This document shows positions 25,777 through 36,263 of a DNA stretch of 40,977 nucleotides, one piece after another (position 1 is the first letter of the stretch; every line of letters starts with the position of its first letter). Position numbers and translations under genes: made by a program. The notes beneath the pieces were generated by a model. That model made no database searches. It was not told the origin of the DNA and worked only from the letters and a program-made list of their open reading frames with translations. Origin of the DNA: an uncultured Oscillospiraceae bacterium (GTDB lineage: Bacteria > Bacillota > Clostridia > Oscillospirales > Oscillospiraceae); assembly GCA_944385275.1 (NCBI GenBank), contig CALWWP010000031.1:1-40977 (forward strand). Reading direction: 5' to 3'.

Positions 25777-27738
25777 TTATTTTCCCGAACGCAGCTTTAG
25801 TATCTGATCTCTCAAAACCGCAGCGTATTCAAACTCAAGCAGCTTTGACGCCTTCAGCATTTCCTTTTCCAAGCGGCGTATCTCATCCCTGACTTCGCGT
25901 TCAGTCATCTTTACCCCGCTCTTATCTTTGCCCGACACTTCCTTCGATATCTCTATAAGGTCTCTCACGCTCTTAATTACTGTTTTTGGAACGATGCCGT
26001 GCTCTTCGTTGTATTTTAGCTGCTTTTCACGGCGGCGTTCTGTTTCGGTGATGGCGGCTTTCATAGACGGAGTTACCGTGTCTGCGTACATAATGACCGT
26101 ACCGTCCACATTTCTCGCCGCACGCCCTATAGTCTGTATGAGAGAAGTCTCGCTTCTCAAGAATCCCTCTTTATCTGCGTCCAAAATAGCTACGAGCGTA
26201 ACCTCGGGCAGGTCCAGACCTTCTCTCAGCAAATTTATACCTACCAGAACGTCAAATTCGCCCAAACGCAGGTCACGCACTATTTCCATGCGCTCAATCG
26301 CCGTAATATCGTGGTGCATATATCTTACGCGTATGCCGGAGTTTTTAAGATAGTCCGTCAAGTCTTCCGCCATGCGCTTTGTAAGCGTTGTGACAAGCAC
26401 TCTTTCACTGCGCGAAGCCCTCGCGTTTATCTCTCCTATCAGATCGTCTATCTGCCCTTCTACCGGCCGCACGAATATCTGAGGATCCGGCAGTCCTGTC
26501 GGACGTATTATCTGCTCGACTATCTGGCCGGAGCGCTCCCTCTCGTATTCAGACGGCGTAGCGCTCACGTACACCACCTGATTTATGCGTTCGTTAAATT
26601 CCTCGAAGTTGAGCGGCCTGTTGTCAAATGCGCTCGGCAGTCTGAAACCATACTCGATCAGACTCTCCTTGCGTGCGCGGTCGCCTCTGTACATAGCTCG
26701 CAGCTGAGGCAGAGTAACATGGGACTCGTCAATAAACATCACAAAGTCTTTTGGGAAATAGTCCAGCAGGGTCATAGGCGCCGAGCCCTCCGGCCTGCCG
26801 CTTATGATACGCGAATAGTTCTCAATGCCGGAGCAGTATCCTAGCTCCATCATCATCTCTATATCGTACATCGTGCGCTGGCGTATGCGCTGCGCCTCGA
26901 TCAGCTTGCCGTTTTCCTCAAACCACTTGACGCGCTGCTCCATCTCTTCGTATATCTCCTCTGTGGCGCGCTTCATTTTCTCCTTAGTAGTCACATAGTG
27001 AGACGCCGGATAAATAGCCACATGGGACATCTCGCGCATACGTGCTCCGGTTACGGTATTGATCTGACTTATGCGGTCGATCTCATCTCCGAAGAACTCC
27101 ACTCGTATAGCGTAGTCCCTTGCATATGCCGGGAAAATTTCTACGGTATCTCCGCGCACACGGAACATATTGCGCTCGAACGCCATGTCGTTTCTCTCGT
27201 AGCGTATCTCTACAAGCTTGCGTAGGAGCTCGTCCCTGTCGCGGTGCTGTCCCTGTCTGAGAGATATCACCATATTGGCATAGTCGATTGGGTCCCCCAA
27301 GCCGTAAATGCAGGAGACAGAGGCGACAACTATGACGTCTCTTCTTTCAAATAGCGCCGCAGTCGCAGAGTGCCGAAGTCTCTCTATTTCATCGTTGATG
27401 CTCGCGTCTTTTTCAATATAAGTATCAGTATTTGCAATGTATGCTTCAGGCTGATAGTAATCGTAATAGGATACGAAATATTCCACCGCGTTGTCGGGGA
27501 AAAACTCCCTGAATTCCGCGCACAGCTGGGCCGCAAGGGTCTTGTTGTGAGCCAGTACCAGCGTTGGTCTCTGAACCCGTTCAATTACTTTTGCCATAGT
27601 ATATGTCTTTCCCGAACCGGTAACTCCAAGCAGCGTCTGCTCCTGAATGCCCAGTTCCAAGCCTTTGGAAAGGGCCTCTATTGCCTGCGGCTGGTCTCCG
27701 GACGGGGTGTATTCACTTACGACTTTAAATTCAGGCAT
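25777..27738 (-). CDS. uvrB: UvrB, excinuclease ABC subunit B
   Basis: The 653-residue helicase-like protein verifies DNA damage in nucleotide excision repair and recruits UvrC. Walker A is GVTGSGKT (38-45), the damage-inserting beta-hairpin [11 protein letters not shown] lies near 92-102, and the Walker B variant is FIDESH. Helicase motif VI is [11 protein letters not shown]. The C-terminal UVR motif ([26 protein letters not shown]) is the UvrC contact. Length is normal. It is the last gene of the long minus-strand operon whose first gene is uvrA. Only 18 bases separate it from radC. Confidence 0.97.
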   Translation of the reverse strand: MPEFKVVSEYTPSGDQPQAIEALSKGLELGIQEQTLLGVTGSGKTYTMAKVIERVQRPTLVLAHNKTLAAQLCAEFREFFPDNAVEYFVSYYDYYQPEAYIANTDTYIEKDASINDEIERLRHSATAALFERRDVIVVASVSCIYGLGDPIDYANMVISLRQGQHRDRDELLRKLVEIRYERNDMAFERNMFRVRGDTVEIFPAYARDYAIRVEFFGDEIDRISQINTVTGARMREMSHVAIYPASHYVTTKEKMKRATEEIYEEMEQRVKWFEENGKLIEAQRIRQRTMYDIEMMMELGYCSGIENYSRIISGRPEGSAPMTLLDYFPKDFVMFIDESHVTLPQLRAMYRGDRARKESLIEYGFRLPSAFDNRPLNFEEFNERINQVVYVSATPSEYERERSGQIVEQIIRPTGLPDPQIFVRPVEGQIDDLIGEINARASRSERVLVTTLTKRMAEDLTDYLKNSGIRVRYMHHDITAIERMEIVRDLRLGEFDVLVGINLLREGLDLPEVTLVAILDADKEGFLRSETSLIQTIGRAARNVDGTVIMYADTVTPSMKAAITETERRREKQLKYNEEHGIVPKTVIKSVRDLIEISKEVSGKDKSGVKMTEREVRDEIRRLEKEMLKASKLLEFEYAAVLRDQILKLRSGK

Positions 27739-27756
27739 AGTACCGCACTTTCTTCT

Positions 27757-28473
27757 CTATTTGTCATCGATAGGACTATCGTCATTGTCTTTGGGAATGT
27801 GCCCCGCCTTCTTCATGGACTTGTAGCTGTCTGGCGTGATTATAAAATGATCTCTTAAAACTATACCCACATCTTTCAGCGTCTTCCAGACTTCTCTTGT
27901 CAAAATATTGTCCTCGACAGAACTTTCCTCTGTACCCTCGCAGTGGTTGTGAGCCAGTATGACATAAGCAGCATTGTGATACAGTGCACGCTCTACTATG
28001 TTTCTGACATCTATTATAACCGCGTTGTTCGAGCCTTCCGCGACGAACAGGCAGGCAATGGCCTGTTCCTTCCAGTTTAGGCAGAGCATATACAGGACCT
28101 CGTTCCTGCAATTCAAAAAATACGGGCGAAATATCTCGACAGCGGTTATATCATCATTGACTACCTTGCCGTACCACGTCCCGCTCGACAACAGGTAGCG
28201 CCTCACAGTCTCCGAGATCAACTTTAAATAAATAGCCGAATTCTTACCTATTCCTTCAATTTTCTGCAGATCTCCCAGAGGCGCATCTATAACTCTTGCC
28301 AAAGTACCGTAGGTGTTGATGAGCCTGTGCGCTATCTCATTTGTATCTCTCCGCGGGATAGTGTAAAACAGCAGCAATTCTAAAACATTGTGATCTTCGA
28401 AGTTCTCAAGGCCTTCTTTTTCAAATCGTCTTCTCAGGCGTTCCCTATGTCCGTCGTGCAGAGTATTTCTCAT
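27757..28473 (-). CDS. radC: RadC-family JAB/MPN-domain protein
   Basis: The 238-residue protein has an N-terminal UPF0758 part with a helix-hairpin-helix (KIEGIGKNSA near 71-80). A C-terminal JAMM-fold domain follows with the metal-site residues HNHCEGTEESSVED (His175, His177, Asp188). The usual form is HNHPSGD, so P-S-G is replaced by C-E-G. Its function remains unsettled in all bacteria; the old recombination role was withdrawn. The start at 28473 follows AGGGGG by 7 bases. It lies between mreB and uvrB in the repair operon. RadC next to MreB is a common pairing in Firmicutes. Confidence 0.88.
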   Translation of the reverse strand: MRNTLHDGHRERLRRRFEKEGLENFEDHNVLELLLFYTIPRRDTNEIAHRLINTYGTLARVIDAPLGDLQKIEGIGKNSAIYLKLISETVRRYLLSSGTWYGKVVNDDITAVEIFRPYFLNCRNEVLYMLCLNWKEQAIACLFVAEGSNNAVIIDVRNIVERALYHNAAYVILAHNHCEGTEESSVEDNILTREVWKTLKDVGIVLRDHFIITPDSYKSMKKAGHIPKDNDDSPIDDK

Positions 28474-28493
28474 AAATACGCCCCCTATCTGTC

Positions 28494-29525
28494 TTATCTG
28501 CTGTTCAGCTGTTTTTTCCTCGCCAAATTTATGGTCCCCTCCTGCATGTCGTTTACCCACTCAAGCGCCTTGCCGGTGCCGTATGCGACACAGGAAACCG
28601 CATCGTCTGCAATGTGAGTCTCTATATTGGTACGTGACTCGACCAATTTATCAAATCCCCACAGCAAGCTTCCTCCTCCGGTCATCGTAATGCCGTTCGC
28701 CGCAATATCTCCCACGAGTTCCGGCGGCGTATTTTCAAGCAGGATGCGTATATTGTCCAGTATTTCCTCGGTGACTTCCTCAAAAGCCTCTATCATTTCC
28801 GTGGAGCTCATGGTGAACACCCTCGGCAGTCCAGTCATCAGGCAGCGGCCTTTGACCTCAAGGTATTCCGTCTCCTGCTTTGGAAATACGCATCCTATTT
28901 TGAGCTTCAGCTCTTCGGCTGTCCTTTCGCCTATCATGACGCTGTACTTTTTGCGCACATATTTGATAAGCGCATCGTTGAACTTATCTCCTGCGGCTTT
29001 TATTGAGACCGATTCTACTATCCCCGACATGGACAGTACCGCTATATCCGTAGTACCCGCTCCGATATCGATGACCAAGTGCCCCTCCGGCTTCGAAATA
29101 TCTATTCCCGCTCCAAGGGCGGCTGCAAGCGGCTCTTCTATAAGATATACGCGCCTCGCTCCGGCCTGTATCCCCGCGTCTATAACGGCTCTTTCCTCTA
29201 CCTCCGTAATACCGCTCGGTACACAGATCACCATGCGCGGCTTAAGCAGGCTGAAGGGCAGCACCTTGCGCACCATTTCACGGAGCATGCGCTCCGTCAT
29301 TTCATAATCGGAAATAACTCCTTCCCTTACCGGACGTATCGCCACTATATTTCCCGGAGTCCGTCCGAGCATGCTCTGCGCCTCTTCCCCGACTTTTAAA
29401 AGCCGGCCGTTGATACGGTCCATCGCGACTACAGACGGCTCTCTGAGCGCGATCCCCTTGCCTTTTACGAAAATCAATACCGTCGCCGTACCAAGGTCTA
29501 TTCCTATATCTCTTCCAAGAATCAT
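28494..29525 (-). CDS. mreB: MreB/Mbl-type rod-shape actin homologue
   Basis: The 343-residue protein is a bacterial actin that guides cell-wall synthesis in rod-shaped cells. Phosphate motif 1 is DIGIDLGTATVL (6-17), phosphate motif 2 is DIGAGTTDIAV (153-163) and the adenosine motif is MTGGGSLLWGFD. The N-terminus keeps the family phrase REPSVVAMD. No mreC or mreD follows, so it may be Mbl or a second MreB copy. The start at 29525 follows AAAGGAG. It is 12 bases from comF and 20 from radC in the uvrA-uvrB operon. Confidence 0.95.
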   Translation of the reverse strand: MILGRDIGIDLGTATVLIFVKGKGIALREPSVVAMDRINGRLLKVGEEAQSMLGRTPGNIVAIRPVREGVISDYEMTERMLREMVRKVLPFSLLKPRMVICVPSGITEVEERAVIDAGIQAGARRVYLIEEPLAAALGAGIDISKPEGHLVIDIGAGTTDIAVLSMSGIVESVSIKAAGDKFNDALIKYVRKKYSVMIGERTAEELKLKIGCVFPKQETEYLEVKGRCLMTGLPRVFTMSSTEMIEAFEEVTEEILDNIRILLENTPPELVGDIAANGITMTGGGSLLWGFDKLVESRTNIETHIADDAVSCVAYGTGKALEWVNDMQEGTINLARKKQLNSR

Positions 29526-29537
29526 CGATATGCTCCT

Positions 29538-30194
29538 TTATCTCGTCCTCGCAAGTGTTGCGCACATAACGTACTGTGCTCCCGCCATCATCAGCATCTT
29601 TGCCCCTTCCGACAGAGTAGAACCTGTCGTGATGATGTCGTCTATCAGCAATATCCTCTGGCCTTTCACCAGTTCCGGTTCAACTACTTCATATACACCC
29701 ATAACGTTTGCCCGCCGTTCGTCCGCCGAGCGCATCTTCGACTGTGCCGGGGTATCCCCCGTCTTTTTAAGAGTCTCCACTACGACGTCGTCCATCAGCT
29801 TCGCCGCCTCCGACGCCAGCAGAAAAGACTGATCGTATCCCCGTTTTTTCATACGCTTCCCGCTGAGAGGTATCCATGTGATCAGATCGTATTCGTTTTT
29901 AAAATTTTTCTCTATGCACTCCGCCAAAAGCGGAGCATATGCCCGCGCATGTCCAAATCTTCCTCCAAACTTAAATGAAAGTATGGATCTGCGTACATTT
30001 CCCTCGTAATACAGAGGGGAAACGCATTTTTCAAAAAAATTCCCTTTCCTTTTCGGAGCGTCATCCGCATACGGCAGACCATCCGTGCATTTTCTGCATA
30101 TGCCGTTTTCACCGGCCTTCAAAAATCGCCTGCAAAAAACACATCGCGGAGGAAATACGAGATCCATCACACTGTGAAACAGTCCATTTTTCAC
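29538..30194 (-). CDS. comF: ComF-family phosphoribosyltransferase-like protein
   Basis: The 218-residue protein begins with a zinc-finger pair (CVFCRRF and GICRKC, Cys18, 21, 33, 36) followed by a PRTase fold with the PRPP loop ILLIDDIITTGST near residue 180. ComF proteins take part in DNA uptake and single-stranded DNA handling in competent Firmicutes. The GTG at 30194 follows GGAGGTG by 6 bases and is the likely start; an ATG 15 bases upstream overlaps that ribosome site. Its place between recD2 and mreB fits the DNA repair operon. Confidence 0.9.
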   Translation of the reverse strand: MKNGLFHSVMDLVFPPRCVFCRRFLKAGENGICRKCTDGLPYADDAPKRKGNFFEKCVSPLYYEGNVRRSILSFKFGGRFGHARAYAPLLAECIEKNFKNEYDLITWIPLSGKRMKKRGYDQSFLLASEAAKLMDDVVVETLKKTGDTPAQSKMRSADERRANVMGVYEVVEPELVKGQRILLIDDIITTGSTLSEGAKMLMMAGAQYVMCATLARTR

Positions 30195-30232
30195 AACAAG
30201 CACCTCCATTCAGTCAGATCATATCAGCTCAT

Positions 30233-32428
30233 CTATCCCATCAATCTGGTCTTCAGTCCACTGTACCTCTTCTGTGGGGCGTTATTATAAACCATTGCAG
30301 AAACAACGTCCGGATCCCCGACTACTATAAGCAGATCCTTTGCCCTTGTAACTGCCGTATATAAGACTGCTCTCGACATGAGCGCCGGAGCGCATTTTAC
30401 CAGAGAGACGATGACTGCCCGGTACTCGCTCCCCTGGGCTTTATGTACCGTAACAGCATATGCCGGCTCGAGCTCCGCAAGGCTGTCAAATGCATACTCA
30501 ACAAGCTTTGCGTCAAAATCCACTGTCATCACCTGGGCCTCACTGTCGATCTTGACTACGGTACCTATGTCCCCGTTGTATATTCCGGAACCGCTCTCTC
30601 CGTCTTTTTCCCATATTATATCATAGTTATTTCTTATTTGCATTACCCTGTCTCCCTCGCGGAAGACAAAATCGCCAAAATTCTTCTCATTTTTATCCTC
30701 CGAGGGAGGATTTACCGCTCTTTGTATACACTGATTTAAATTTACAGTACCGGCTTCGTACAGTCTTGTCGGCGACAGAACTTGGATCTGAGCGGGATCT
30801 ATCCCCATGTTCTTTGGCAGCCGGTGCGCGCACAGCTCCATTATAGTTTCAGCGGCTCTTCCTCCGTTTCTCCTCGGCATAAAGAAAAAATCCCCCTTGT
30901 TTTCAGAGAGATCGGGCATCTCGCCGGCATTTATAAGGTGGGCATTTTTCACTATTCTGCTCTCTTCTGCCTGCCTGAATATGTGTTCAAGCACTACCGT
31001 ACGAGTTATGCCGCTGCGTATTACATCCGAAAAAACATTGCCCGGTCCTACCGACGGCAGCTGGTCTGCGTCTCCTACCATTATTAAACGGCAGCCCGGC
31101 TTCATCGCGCGGAGCAAAGCCTCCATCAGAACTATATCCACCATGGAGGACTCGTCCAAAATCACCGCGTCTGCACGCAGCGGATCGTCTTCATCCCTCT
31201 TGAACTCCACCACATCCGGGTCTTGTCCGTAGCCGGCTTCCAGCAGTCTGTGCACCGTCACAGCCGGAGCTCCGCACAATTCGCTCATTCTCTTCGCCGC
31301 TCTGCCCGTAGGAGCAGTCAAGACCACGTCTATCCCCATGTTCTTATACAGCGCCACTATCGCGCGCACTGTAGTAGTTTTGCCGGTGCCAGGTCCGCCT
31401 GTCAGTACGAGCAGCCTGCTGCACGCCGCAGTCTCTACCGCCAGTCTCTGCTCCCCTTCAAGCTGCAGTCCGATATCGTTTTGGACCTTATCGACAAGCT
31501 TGTCCAGCTCCGCCGCAGAACCCGGATCATCACAGGCCATATTTCCAAGCCTGTAGGCGACATATATCTCCGCGTCATACATTCTAGCCAGATAGCAGGC
31601 CTTTTGCCCCGCTATATGTTCGTACACGATATCCTCTTCTGCGATCAGGTGTTCTATTGCTTCTTCTGCGGTATCGACCGAAACGTCTATTAGACGTGCC
31701 GTAACGGATGCAAGCTTGTCCCGCGGTATAAACGTGTGTCCGTTTCCCAAATTGTGTTCCAGCTCGAACAAGACCGCAGCCTGCACGCGCTTATCGCAGT
31801 CCGGCTCAAATCCCAGCCTGAATGCCAGCTCATCTGCCTCGAAGAACTCGGCTCCAAAACACTCATGCGTCAAAATATACGGATTTTCCATGAGCGCATC
31901 CTTGGCCTTGTCGCCATAGATACGGTACAGCCTTATCGCGTACTTCGGATCTATCTTGCTGCTCATCAGGAAAGAGAACAAGCCGCGCAGCCCAAGCTGC
32001 CTTCTGAATTCAGCTCCTATCTCCAGCGCGCGCTGCTCGGTTATCCCCTTGATCTCCGCAAGGCGAACCGCTTCATTTTCAATTATATCCAAAGTTTTAT
32101 CTCCAAAACATTTTACTATGGATCTTGCAGTTGCAGGTCCGATCCCCCGGATTATCCCGGAGGACAGGTACTCGTATATCGCATCGGAATTTTCAGGCAG
32201 CACCTGCTCCGCGGTTTCTATCTGAAACTGAGCCCCATGTGTCGGGTGTGTCCTCCACTGCCCCGAGACGAGCAGATACTCGCCCGGCGCAGTCAGCGGC
32301 AAATACCCCGTTGCGGTGACTATTCCATCCTGCTCCGTCTTAAAGCGCAGGACAGTATAGCCGTTTTCCTCATTTCTGTAAATAACCGAGCTTACGCTCC
32401 CGCTCAATTCCGTTCTCTCTATATCCAT
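30233..32428 (-). CDS. recD2: RecD2-type ATP-dependent DNA helicase
   Basis: The 731-residue 5'-3' helicase works without RecBC in this branch. An N-terminal OB-like domain is followed by helix-hairpin-helix repeats (GIIRGIGPATARSIVK, LAEIKGITEQRA). Walker A is GGPGTGKT (344-351) and motif II is VILDESSMVD. Motif VI is YAVTVHKAQGSEY with LYTAVTRAK. The start at 32428 overlaps the end of the upstream small gene by 10 bases and follows GGAGG at 4 bases. In other Firmicutes RecD2 acts in mismatch repair and fork stability. Confidence 0.95.
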   Translation of the reverse strand: MDIERTELSGSVSSVIYRNEENGYTVLRFKTEQDGIVTATGYLPLTAPGEYLLVSGQWRTHPTHGAQFQIETAEQVLPENSDAIYEYLSSGIIRGIGPATARSIVKCFGDKTLDIIENEAVRLAEIKGITEQRALEIGAEFRRQLGLRGLFSFLMSSKIDPKYAIRLYRIYGDKAKDALMENPYILTHECFGAEFFEADELAFRLGFEPDCDKRVQAAVLFELEHNLGNGHTFIPRDKLASVTARLIDVSVDTAEEAIEHLIAEEDIVYEHIAGQKACYLARMYDAEIYVAYRLGNMACDDPGSAAELDKLVDKVQNDIGLQLEGEQRLAVETAACSRLLVLTGGPGTGKTTTVRAIVALYKNMGIDVVLTAPTGRAAKRMSELCGAPAVTVHRLLEAGYGQDPDVVEFKRDEDDPLRADAVILDESSMVDIVLMEALLRAMKPGCRLIMVGDADQLPSVGPGNVFSDVIRSGITRTVVLEHIFRQAEESRIVKNAHLINAGEMPDLSENKGDFFFMPRRNGGRAAETIMELCAHRLPKNMGIDPAQIQVLSPTRLYEAGTVNLNQCIQRAVNPPSEDKNEKNFGDFVFREGDRVMQIRNNYDIIWEKDGESGSGIYNGDIGTVVKIDSEAQVMTVDFDAKLVEYAFDSLAELEPAYAVTVHKAQGSEYRAVIVSLVKCAPALMSRAVLYTAVTRAKDLLIVVGDPDVVSAMVYNNAPQKRYSGLKTRLMG

Positions 32429-32763
32429 ACAGCCTCCGTGCCAAGCTCCTTTGCAAACTGCGTTGCAGTATACAGATCCACTCTCTTATCATTTTTAGAG
32501 ATGAGATCCGCGACTCTCCTCGTCTGCTCCGACATACCGTCATCCAAAATAATAAAATGCGCGCCGAGCTTCCCGCTCTCGTACAGCCACAACAGCCCTT
32601 TTACCGTCTGTTCCAGCTCAGGCGCATCTCCATTTACTGTCAGGACACAGTACAGCTTTTGGTTTTCCCCTGTTCTCACCGGCGACAGGGCTTTGCCAAA
32701 AATAGTGAACACTGCAAACGCCGCACAGCATATAGCCATTGCAGTGATGATTATCGTTGCCAT
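32419..32763 (-). CDS. Small membrane protein with a glycosyltransferase-like cytosolic part
   Basis: The 114-residue protein has one N-terminal helix (about 4-24). The rest is an alpha/beta segment (LYCVLTVNGDAPELEQTVKGLLWLYESG, HFIILDDGMSEQTRRVADLI). That pattern resembles the opening of family 2 glycosyltransferases, but the catalytic part is absent. Start at 32763 follows GAGGTGG at 7 bases. It is 10 bases into recD2, so the two are likely translated together. Its function is unknown; homologues appear next to recD2 in some clostridia, though I cannot verify this. Confidence 0.7.
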   Translation of the reverse strand: MATIIITAMAICCAAFAVFTIFGKALSPVRTGENQKLYCVLTVNGDAPELEQTVKGLLWLYESGKLGAHFIILDDGMSEQTRRVADLISKNDKRVDLYTATQFAKELGTEAVWI

Positions 32764-32811
32764 ATATAAGCCACCTCAATGCATTGTATGCCCGAGGCCG
32801 CAGCTTCGTGT

Positions 32812-33288
32812 TTAAAGCAGAGCGGAAAATCCGTATGTGACTCCCGTCACTATGAGCCCCGCCCCGATCACTCCGCCGGCAATGGCAAGCATCGCGTTCT
32901 TCAGCCTTATATCCAGAAGCGCCGCAAGCAGTGCGCCGGTCCACGCCCCGGTACCCGGAAGAGGAATCGCAACCAGTATCAGCAAGCCCAGCACCTCGTA
33001 TTTGTAAATAACATCCTTGTGCAGCAGCGCTTTCTGCTCGCGTTTGTTGACGAAGCGCTCAAGGCGCTCGCTTTTGCTTCTCATCCATTGAAAAACTCTT
33101 CTGACAAACAGTATTATGAATGGGATCGGCGCTATATTTCCCAAGATAGCCATAAAAAGGCAGACCGGGTAATCGAGTCCCATAGATATCCCCAGCGGTA
33201 TCGCTCCGCGCAGCTCCAGAACTGGCAGCATAGCCACCAAAAAAGTGGCTAATATCTTGGCAAGTTCCGTATCCAGAATTGCATCCAT
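32812..33288 (-). CDS. Small multidrug export-family protein (Sm_multidrug_ex/COG2426)
   Basis: The 158-residue protein has four to five hydrophobic segments. The early motif VAMLPVLELRGAIPLGISMGL and the late VAIPLPGTGAWTGALLAALL match the Sm_multidrug_ex family. The family name comes from a weak phenotype and the true substrate is not known. One base separates the gene from the uvrA stop, so it is in the same operon. Confidence 0.85.
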   Translation of the reverse strand: MDAILDTELAKILATFLVAMLPVLELRGAIPLGISMGLDYPVCLFMAILGNIAPIPFIILFVRRVFQWMRSKSERLERFVNKREQKALLHKDVIYKYEVLGLLILVAIPLPGTGAWTGALLAALLDIRLKNAMLAIAGGVIGAGLIVTGVTYGFSALL

Positions 33289-33289
33289 C

Positions 33290-36124
33290 TTACACTTCCC
33301 TTTCCAGTATTTTCTTTAAAAACTGCCCGGTGTAGCTCTCCGGACATGCGGCTACTTCTTCGGGAGTTCCCGTGCAGACTATCTCGCCTCCCCTGTCTCC
33401 GCCCTCGGGGCCAAGGTCTATAATATGATCCGCACATTTTATAACATCCAAATTGTGTTCTATTATGACGGCAGTGTTGCCGGCGTCTACAAGACGGTCT
33501 ATTACTGTTATCAGCTTGTGGACATCCGCGACATGCAGTCCGGTGGTGGGTTCGTCAAGAACATATACGGTCTTTCCAGTAGAGCGCTTTGAAAGCTCAG
33601 CGGCCAGCTTTATCCTCTGTGCTTCTCCTCCTGAAAGCGTGGTAGACGGCTGTCCAAGCTTCACATACTCCAGCCCGACGTCGTAAAGCGTCTGCAGCCT
33701 GTCCCGTATCCTTGGTATGTTTTCAAAAAAGTTGAGCGCCTCGTACACCGTCATTTCCAGAACTTCGTATATATTTTTGCCTTTGTATCTGACCTCGAGG
33801 GTCTCCCTGTTGTATCTGCGCCCCTTGCACACGTCGCACGGCACATAGATATCCGGAAGAAAATGCATTTCTATCTTCAGCAGTCCGTCTCCAGCGCAGG
33901 CCTCGCAGCGTCCGCCGCGCACGTTGAACGAAAACCTGCCGGCTCCGTATCCCCTCGCCTTGGCGTCCTGCGTAGATGCGAACAGCTCGCGGATATCGTT
34001 GAACAGCCCCGTATATGTCGCGGGGTTGCTGCGCGGCGTCCTGCCTATTGGGCTCTGGTCTATATTTATAACCTTGTCCACATATTCAAGCCCGTCAATG
34101 GCGTCGTGCTCCCCTGCCCTGAGCTTTGAACGATTCAGCTGAGCGGAGAGTTCCTTGTAAAATATCTCGTTTACAAGCGTCGATTTTCCGCTTCCAGATA
34201 CTCCGGTCACACAGTTGAACTGTCCCAGCTTTATATGGGCGGTGATGTTTTTCAGATTGTTCGCCCTTGCTCCGCGTATGACCAGTTCTTTTCCAGAGCC
34301 CTCTCTGCGCTTTACCGGGACTGGAATAAACATCTTTCCGCTGAGATACTGGCCGGTAAGCGATTTTTCACACTTCATTATCTCTTCTGCCGTACCGGCT
34401 GCGACCACTTCTCCTCCGCGCACTCCCGCTCCGGGGCCTATATCAACTATATAGTCTGCTTCGAGCATAGTCTCCTCATCATGCTCAACTACAATAAGAG
34501 TATTCCCCAAATCCCTCAGATGCTTAAGCGTTGCAAGCAGCTTCTGATTGTCTCGCTGATGCAGGCCTATGCTCGGCTCGTCCAAAATATACAGCACGCC
34601 CATCAGGGAAGAACCTATCTGCGTGGCCAGTCTAATGCGCTGGCTCTCTCCTCCGGACAGCGACGCCGACTGGCGTGACAGCGTGAGGTACTCAAGGCCG
34701 ACGCTTTTCAGGAATCCAAGTCTCTCGCGTATCTCCTTCAGTATCTGGTCAGCTATCATACGCTCCTTTTCGCCGAGCTGCAGCTGTTCTATGAATGCAA
34801 GCGCATCCGTAACCGATTTTTCACAGAACTCTGCAATGTTGAGGCCTCCAACGGTTACTGCCAGCACTTCCTTTTTGAGCCTTTTGCCGTTGCAGTCCGG
34901 GCACGGATGCTCAGACATGTACTGCTCCAGCTCATAGCGCATAGCCATGCTCTGCGTCTCGCGGTAACGGCGCTCCAAATTATTCACTATGCCCTCAAAC
35001 GGCTGAAACAGTGTGCCGTTTCCCCTCTCACGCTCATAGCGCAGGGTCAATTTCTCGCCCTTAGTACCATACAGAATGGCATCCAGCGCCTCCGGGCTGA
35101 GGTCTTTAAGCGGAGTCGTCAATTTAAATTTATAGCGTTTTGCCAGAGCTTCAAAGTACATCCTCGAAATGCTGTCGTTTTTTACATTTCCCCAGTTGGA
35201 GGCCGCTATCCCGCCTTCCATTATAGACAGATTTTTATTAGGTATTATCAGATCCTTATCTACTCTAAGCTGTATGCCAAGCCCGGTACACGTCGGGCAT
35301 GCGCCGTAAGGATTGTTGAACGAGAAAGCCCTCGGAGTGAGCTCCTCGATGCTGATACCGCAGTCCGGACACGCGTAGTTCTGAGAGAAAAGCAGTTCCC
35401 GCTCCTCGCCCACTATATCTACTATTACTATGCCTCCCGCAAGCTCTGAGGCAGTCTCCATAGAATCTGTCAGTCTTCTCACCGCGTCCGGCTTCAGCAC
35501 TATACGATCGACAACTATCTCGATATTGTGTTTTAAATTTTTATTCAGCCGAATATCTTCCGATAAGTCGTAAATGCTGCCGTCCACTCTCACACGCACA
35601 TATCCGCTTTTTCGCGCGTCTTCAAATATCTTCTGATATTCTCCCTTTCTTGCACGAACCACAGGCGCCAGCACTTGTATCCGAGTGCCGTCTCCTAGCT
35701 GCATGACCTGATCTATTATCTGATCTATAGTCTGCTGCCTTATCTCTTTCCCGCAGTTAGGACAGTGCGGTACTCCTATGCGCGCCCACAGCAGGCGCAG
35801 GTAGTCGTATATCTCAGTTACAGTGCCCACAGTAGACCTTGGATTCTTTGACGTGGTCTTCTGATCGATCGAAATAGCCGGTGAAAGTCCGTCGATATAA
35901 TCTACATCGGGTTTCTCCATTTGGCCCAAGAACTGTCTGGCGTACGAGGACAGCGACTCGATATACCTGCGCTGTCCCTCAGCATATATAGTATCAAATG
36001 CAAGAGAAGATTTTCCGCTGCCGGAAAGGCCCGTAAAAACTACCAGCTTGTCGCGCGGAATTTCAAGGTCGATATTTTTTAAATTGTTCTCCCTTGCACC
36101 CTTGATAAAAATACTCTCCCGCAT
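33290..36124 (-). CDS. uvrA: UvrA, excinuclease ABC subunit A
   Basis: The 944-residue ATPase scans for damage and loads UvrB. It has two ABC modules: Walker A GLSGSGKS (32-39) and a second GVSGSGKST near 640, with signatures [12 protein letters not shown] and [12 protein letters not shown]. Zinc modules are visible at [27 protein letters not shown] and the C-terminal [16 protein letters not shown]. Size and layout are normal. The start at 36124 follows AAAGGAG. It heads an eight-gene minus-strand operon that ends with uvrB. Confidence 0.98.
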   Translation of the reverse strand: MRESIFIKGARENNLKNIDLEIPRDKLVVFTGLSGSGKSSLAFDTIYAEGQRRYIESLSSYARQFLGQMEKPDVDYIDGLSPAISIDQKTTSKNPRSTVGTVTEIYDYLRLLWARIGVPHCPNCGKEIRQQTIDQIIDQVMQLGDGTRIQVLAPVVRARKGEYQKIFEDARKSGYVRVRVDGSIYDLSEDIRLNKNLKHNIEIVVDRIVLKPDAVRRLTDSMETASELAGGIVIVDIVGEERELLFSQNYACPDCGISIEELTPRAFSFNNPYGACPTCTGLGIQLRVDKDLIIPNKNLSIMEGGIAASNWGNVKNDSISRMYFEALAKRYKFKLTTPLKDLSPEALDAILYGTKGEKLTLRYERERGNGTLFQPFEGIVNNLERRYRETQSMAMRYELEQYMSEHPCPDCNGKRLKKEVLAVTVGGLNIAEFCEKSVTDALAFIEQLQLGEKERMIADQILKEIRERLGFLKSVGLEYLTLSRQSASLSGGESQRIRLATQIGSSLMGVLYILDEPSIGLHQRDNQKLLATLKHLRDLGNTLIVVEHDEETMLEADYIVDIGPGAGVRGGEVVAAGTAEEIMKCEKSLTGQYLSGKMFIPVPVKRREGSGKELVIRGARANNLKNITAHIKLGQFNCVTGVSGSGKSTLVNEIFYKELSAQLNRSKLRAGEHDAIDGLEYVDKVINIDQSPIGRTPRSNPATYTGLFNDIRELFASTQDAKARGYGAGRFSFNVRGGRCEACAGDGLLKIEMHFLPDIYVPCDVCKGRRYNRETLEVRYKGKNIYEVLEMTVYEALNFFENIPRIRDRLQTLYDVGLEYVKLGQPSTTLSGGEAQRIKLAAELSKRSTGKTVYVLDEPTTGLHVADVHKLITVIDRLVDAGNTAVIIEHNLDVIKCADHIIDLGPEGGDRGGEIVCTGTPEEVAACPESYTGQFLKKILEREV

Positions 36125-36153
36125 GGTGTTCTCCTTTAAAATAAGCTCCTTCC

Positions 36154-36182
36154 ATTATACACAAAGCCAGTGCTATTTTCAA
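36154..36182 (-). promoter_or_regulatory. Sigma-A promoter of the uvrA operon
   Basis: On the minus strand TTGAAA (36177-36182), a 17-base spacer and TATAAT (36154-36159) lie 29 bases before uvrA. I see no LexA-type site (GAAC-N4-GTTC) near it, so SOS control is not evident. Confidence 0.88.
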
Positions 36183-36210
36183 CAATATTCATCCGCTTTT
36201 TAACTTTGAA

Positions 36211-36258
36211 AAACGGGATATAAAACAGGGGAATCCCCCCTATTTTTATATCCCGTTT
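36211..36258 (-). terminator. Terminator of the second LysR gene
   Basis: AAACGGGATATAAAA pairs with TTTTATATCCCGTTT, with an inner GGGG/CCCC stem. On the minus strand it is followed by TTC and lies 5 bases beyond the LysR stop. Confidence 0.85.
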
Positions 36259-36263
36259 GTTCG

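Noticed and set aside
36125..36210. LexA/SOS box upstream of uvrA
   Set aside because: No GAAC-N4-GTTC or close variant is present; only a plain sigma-A promoter is seen.
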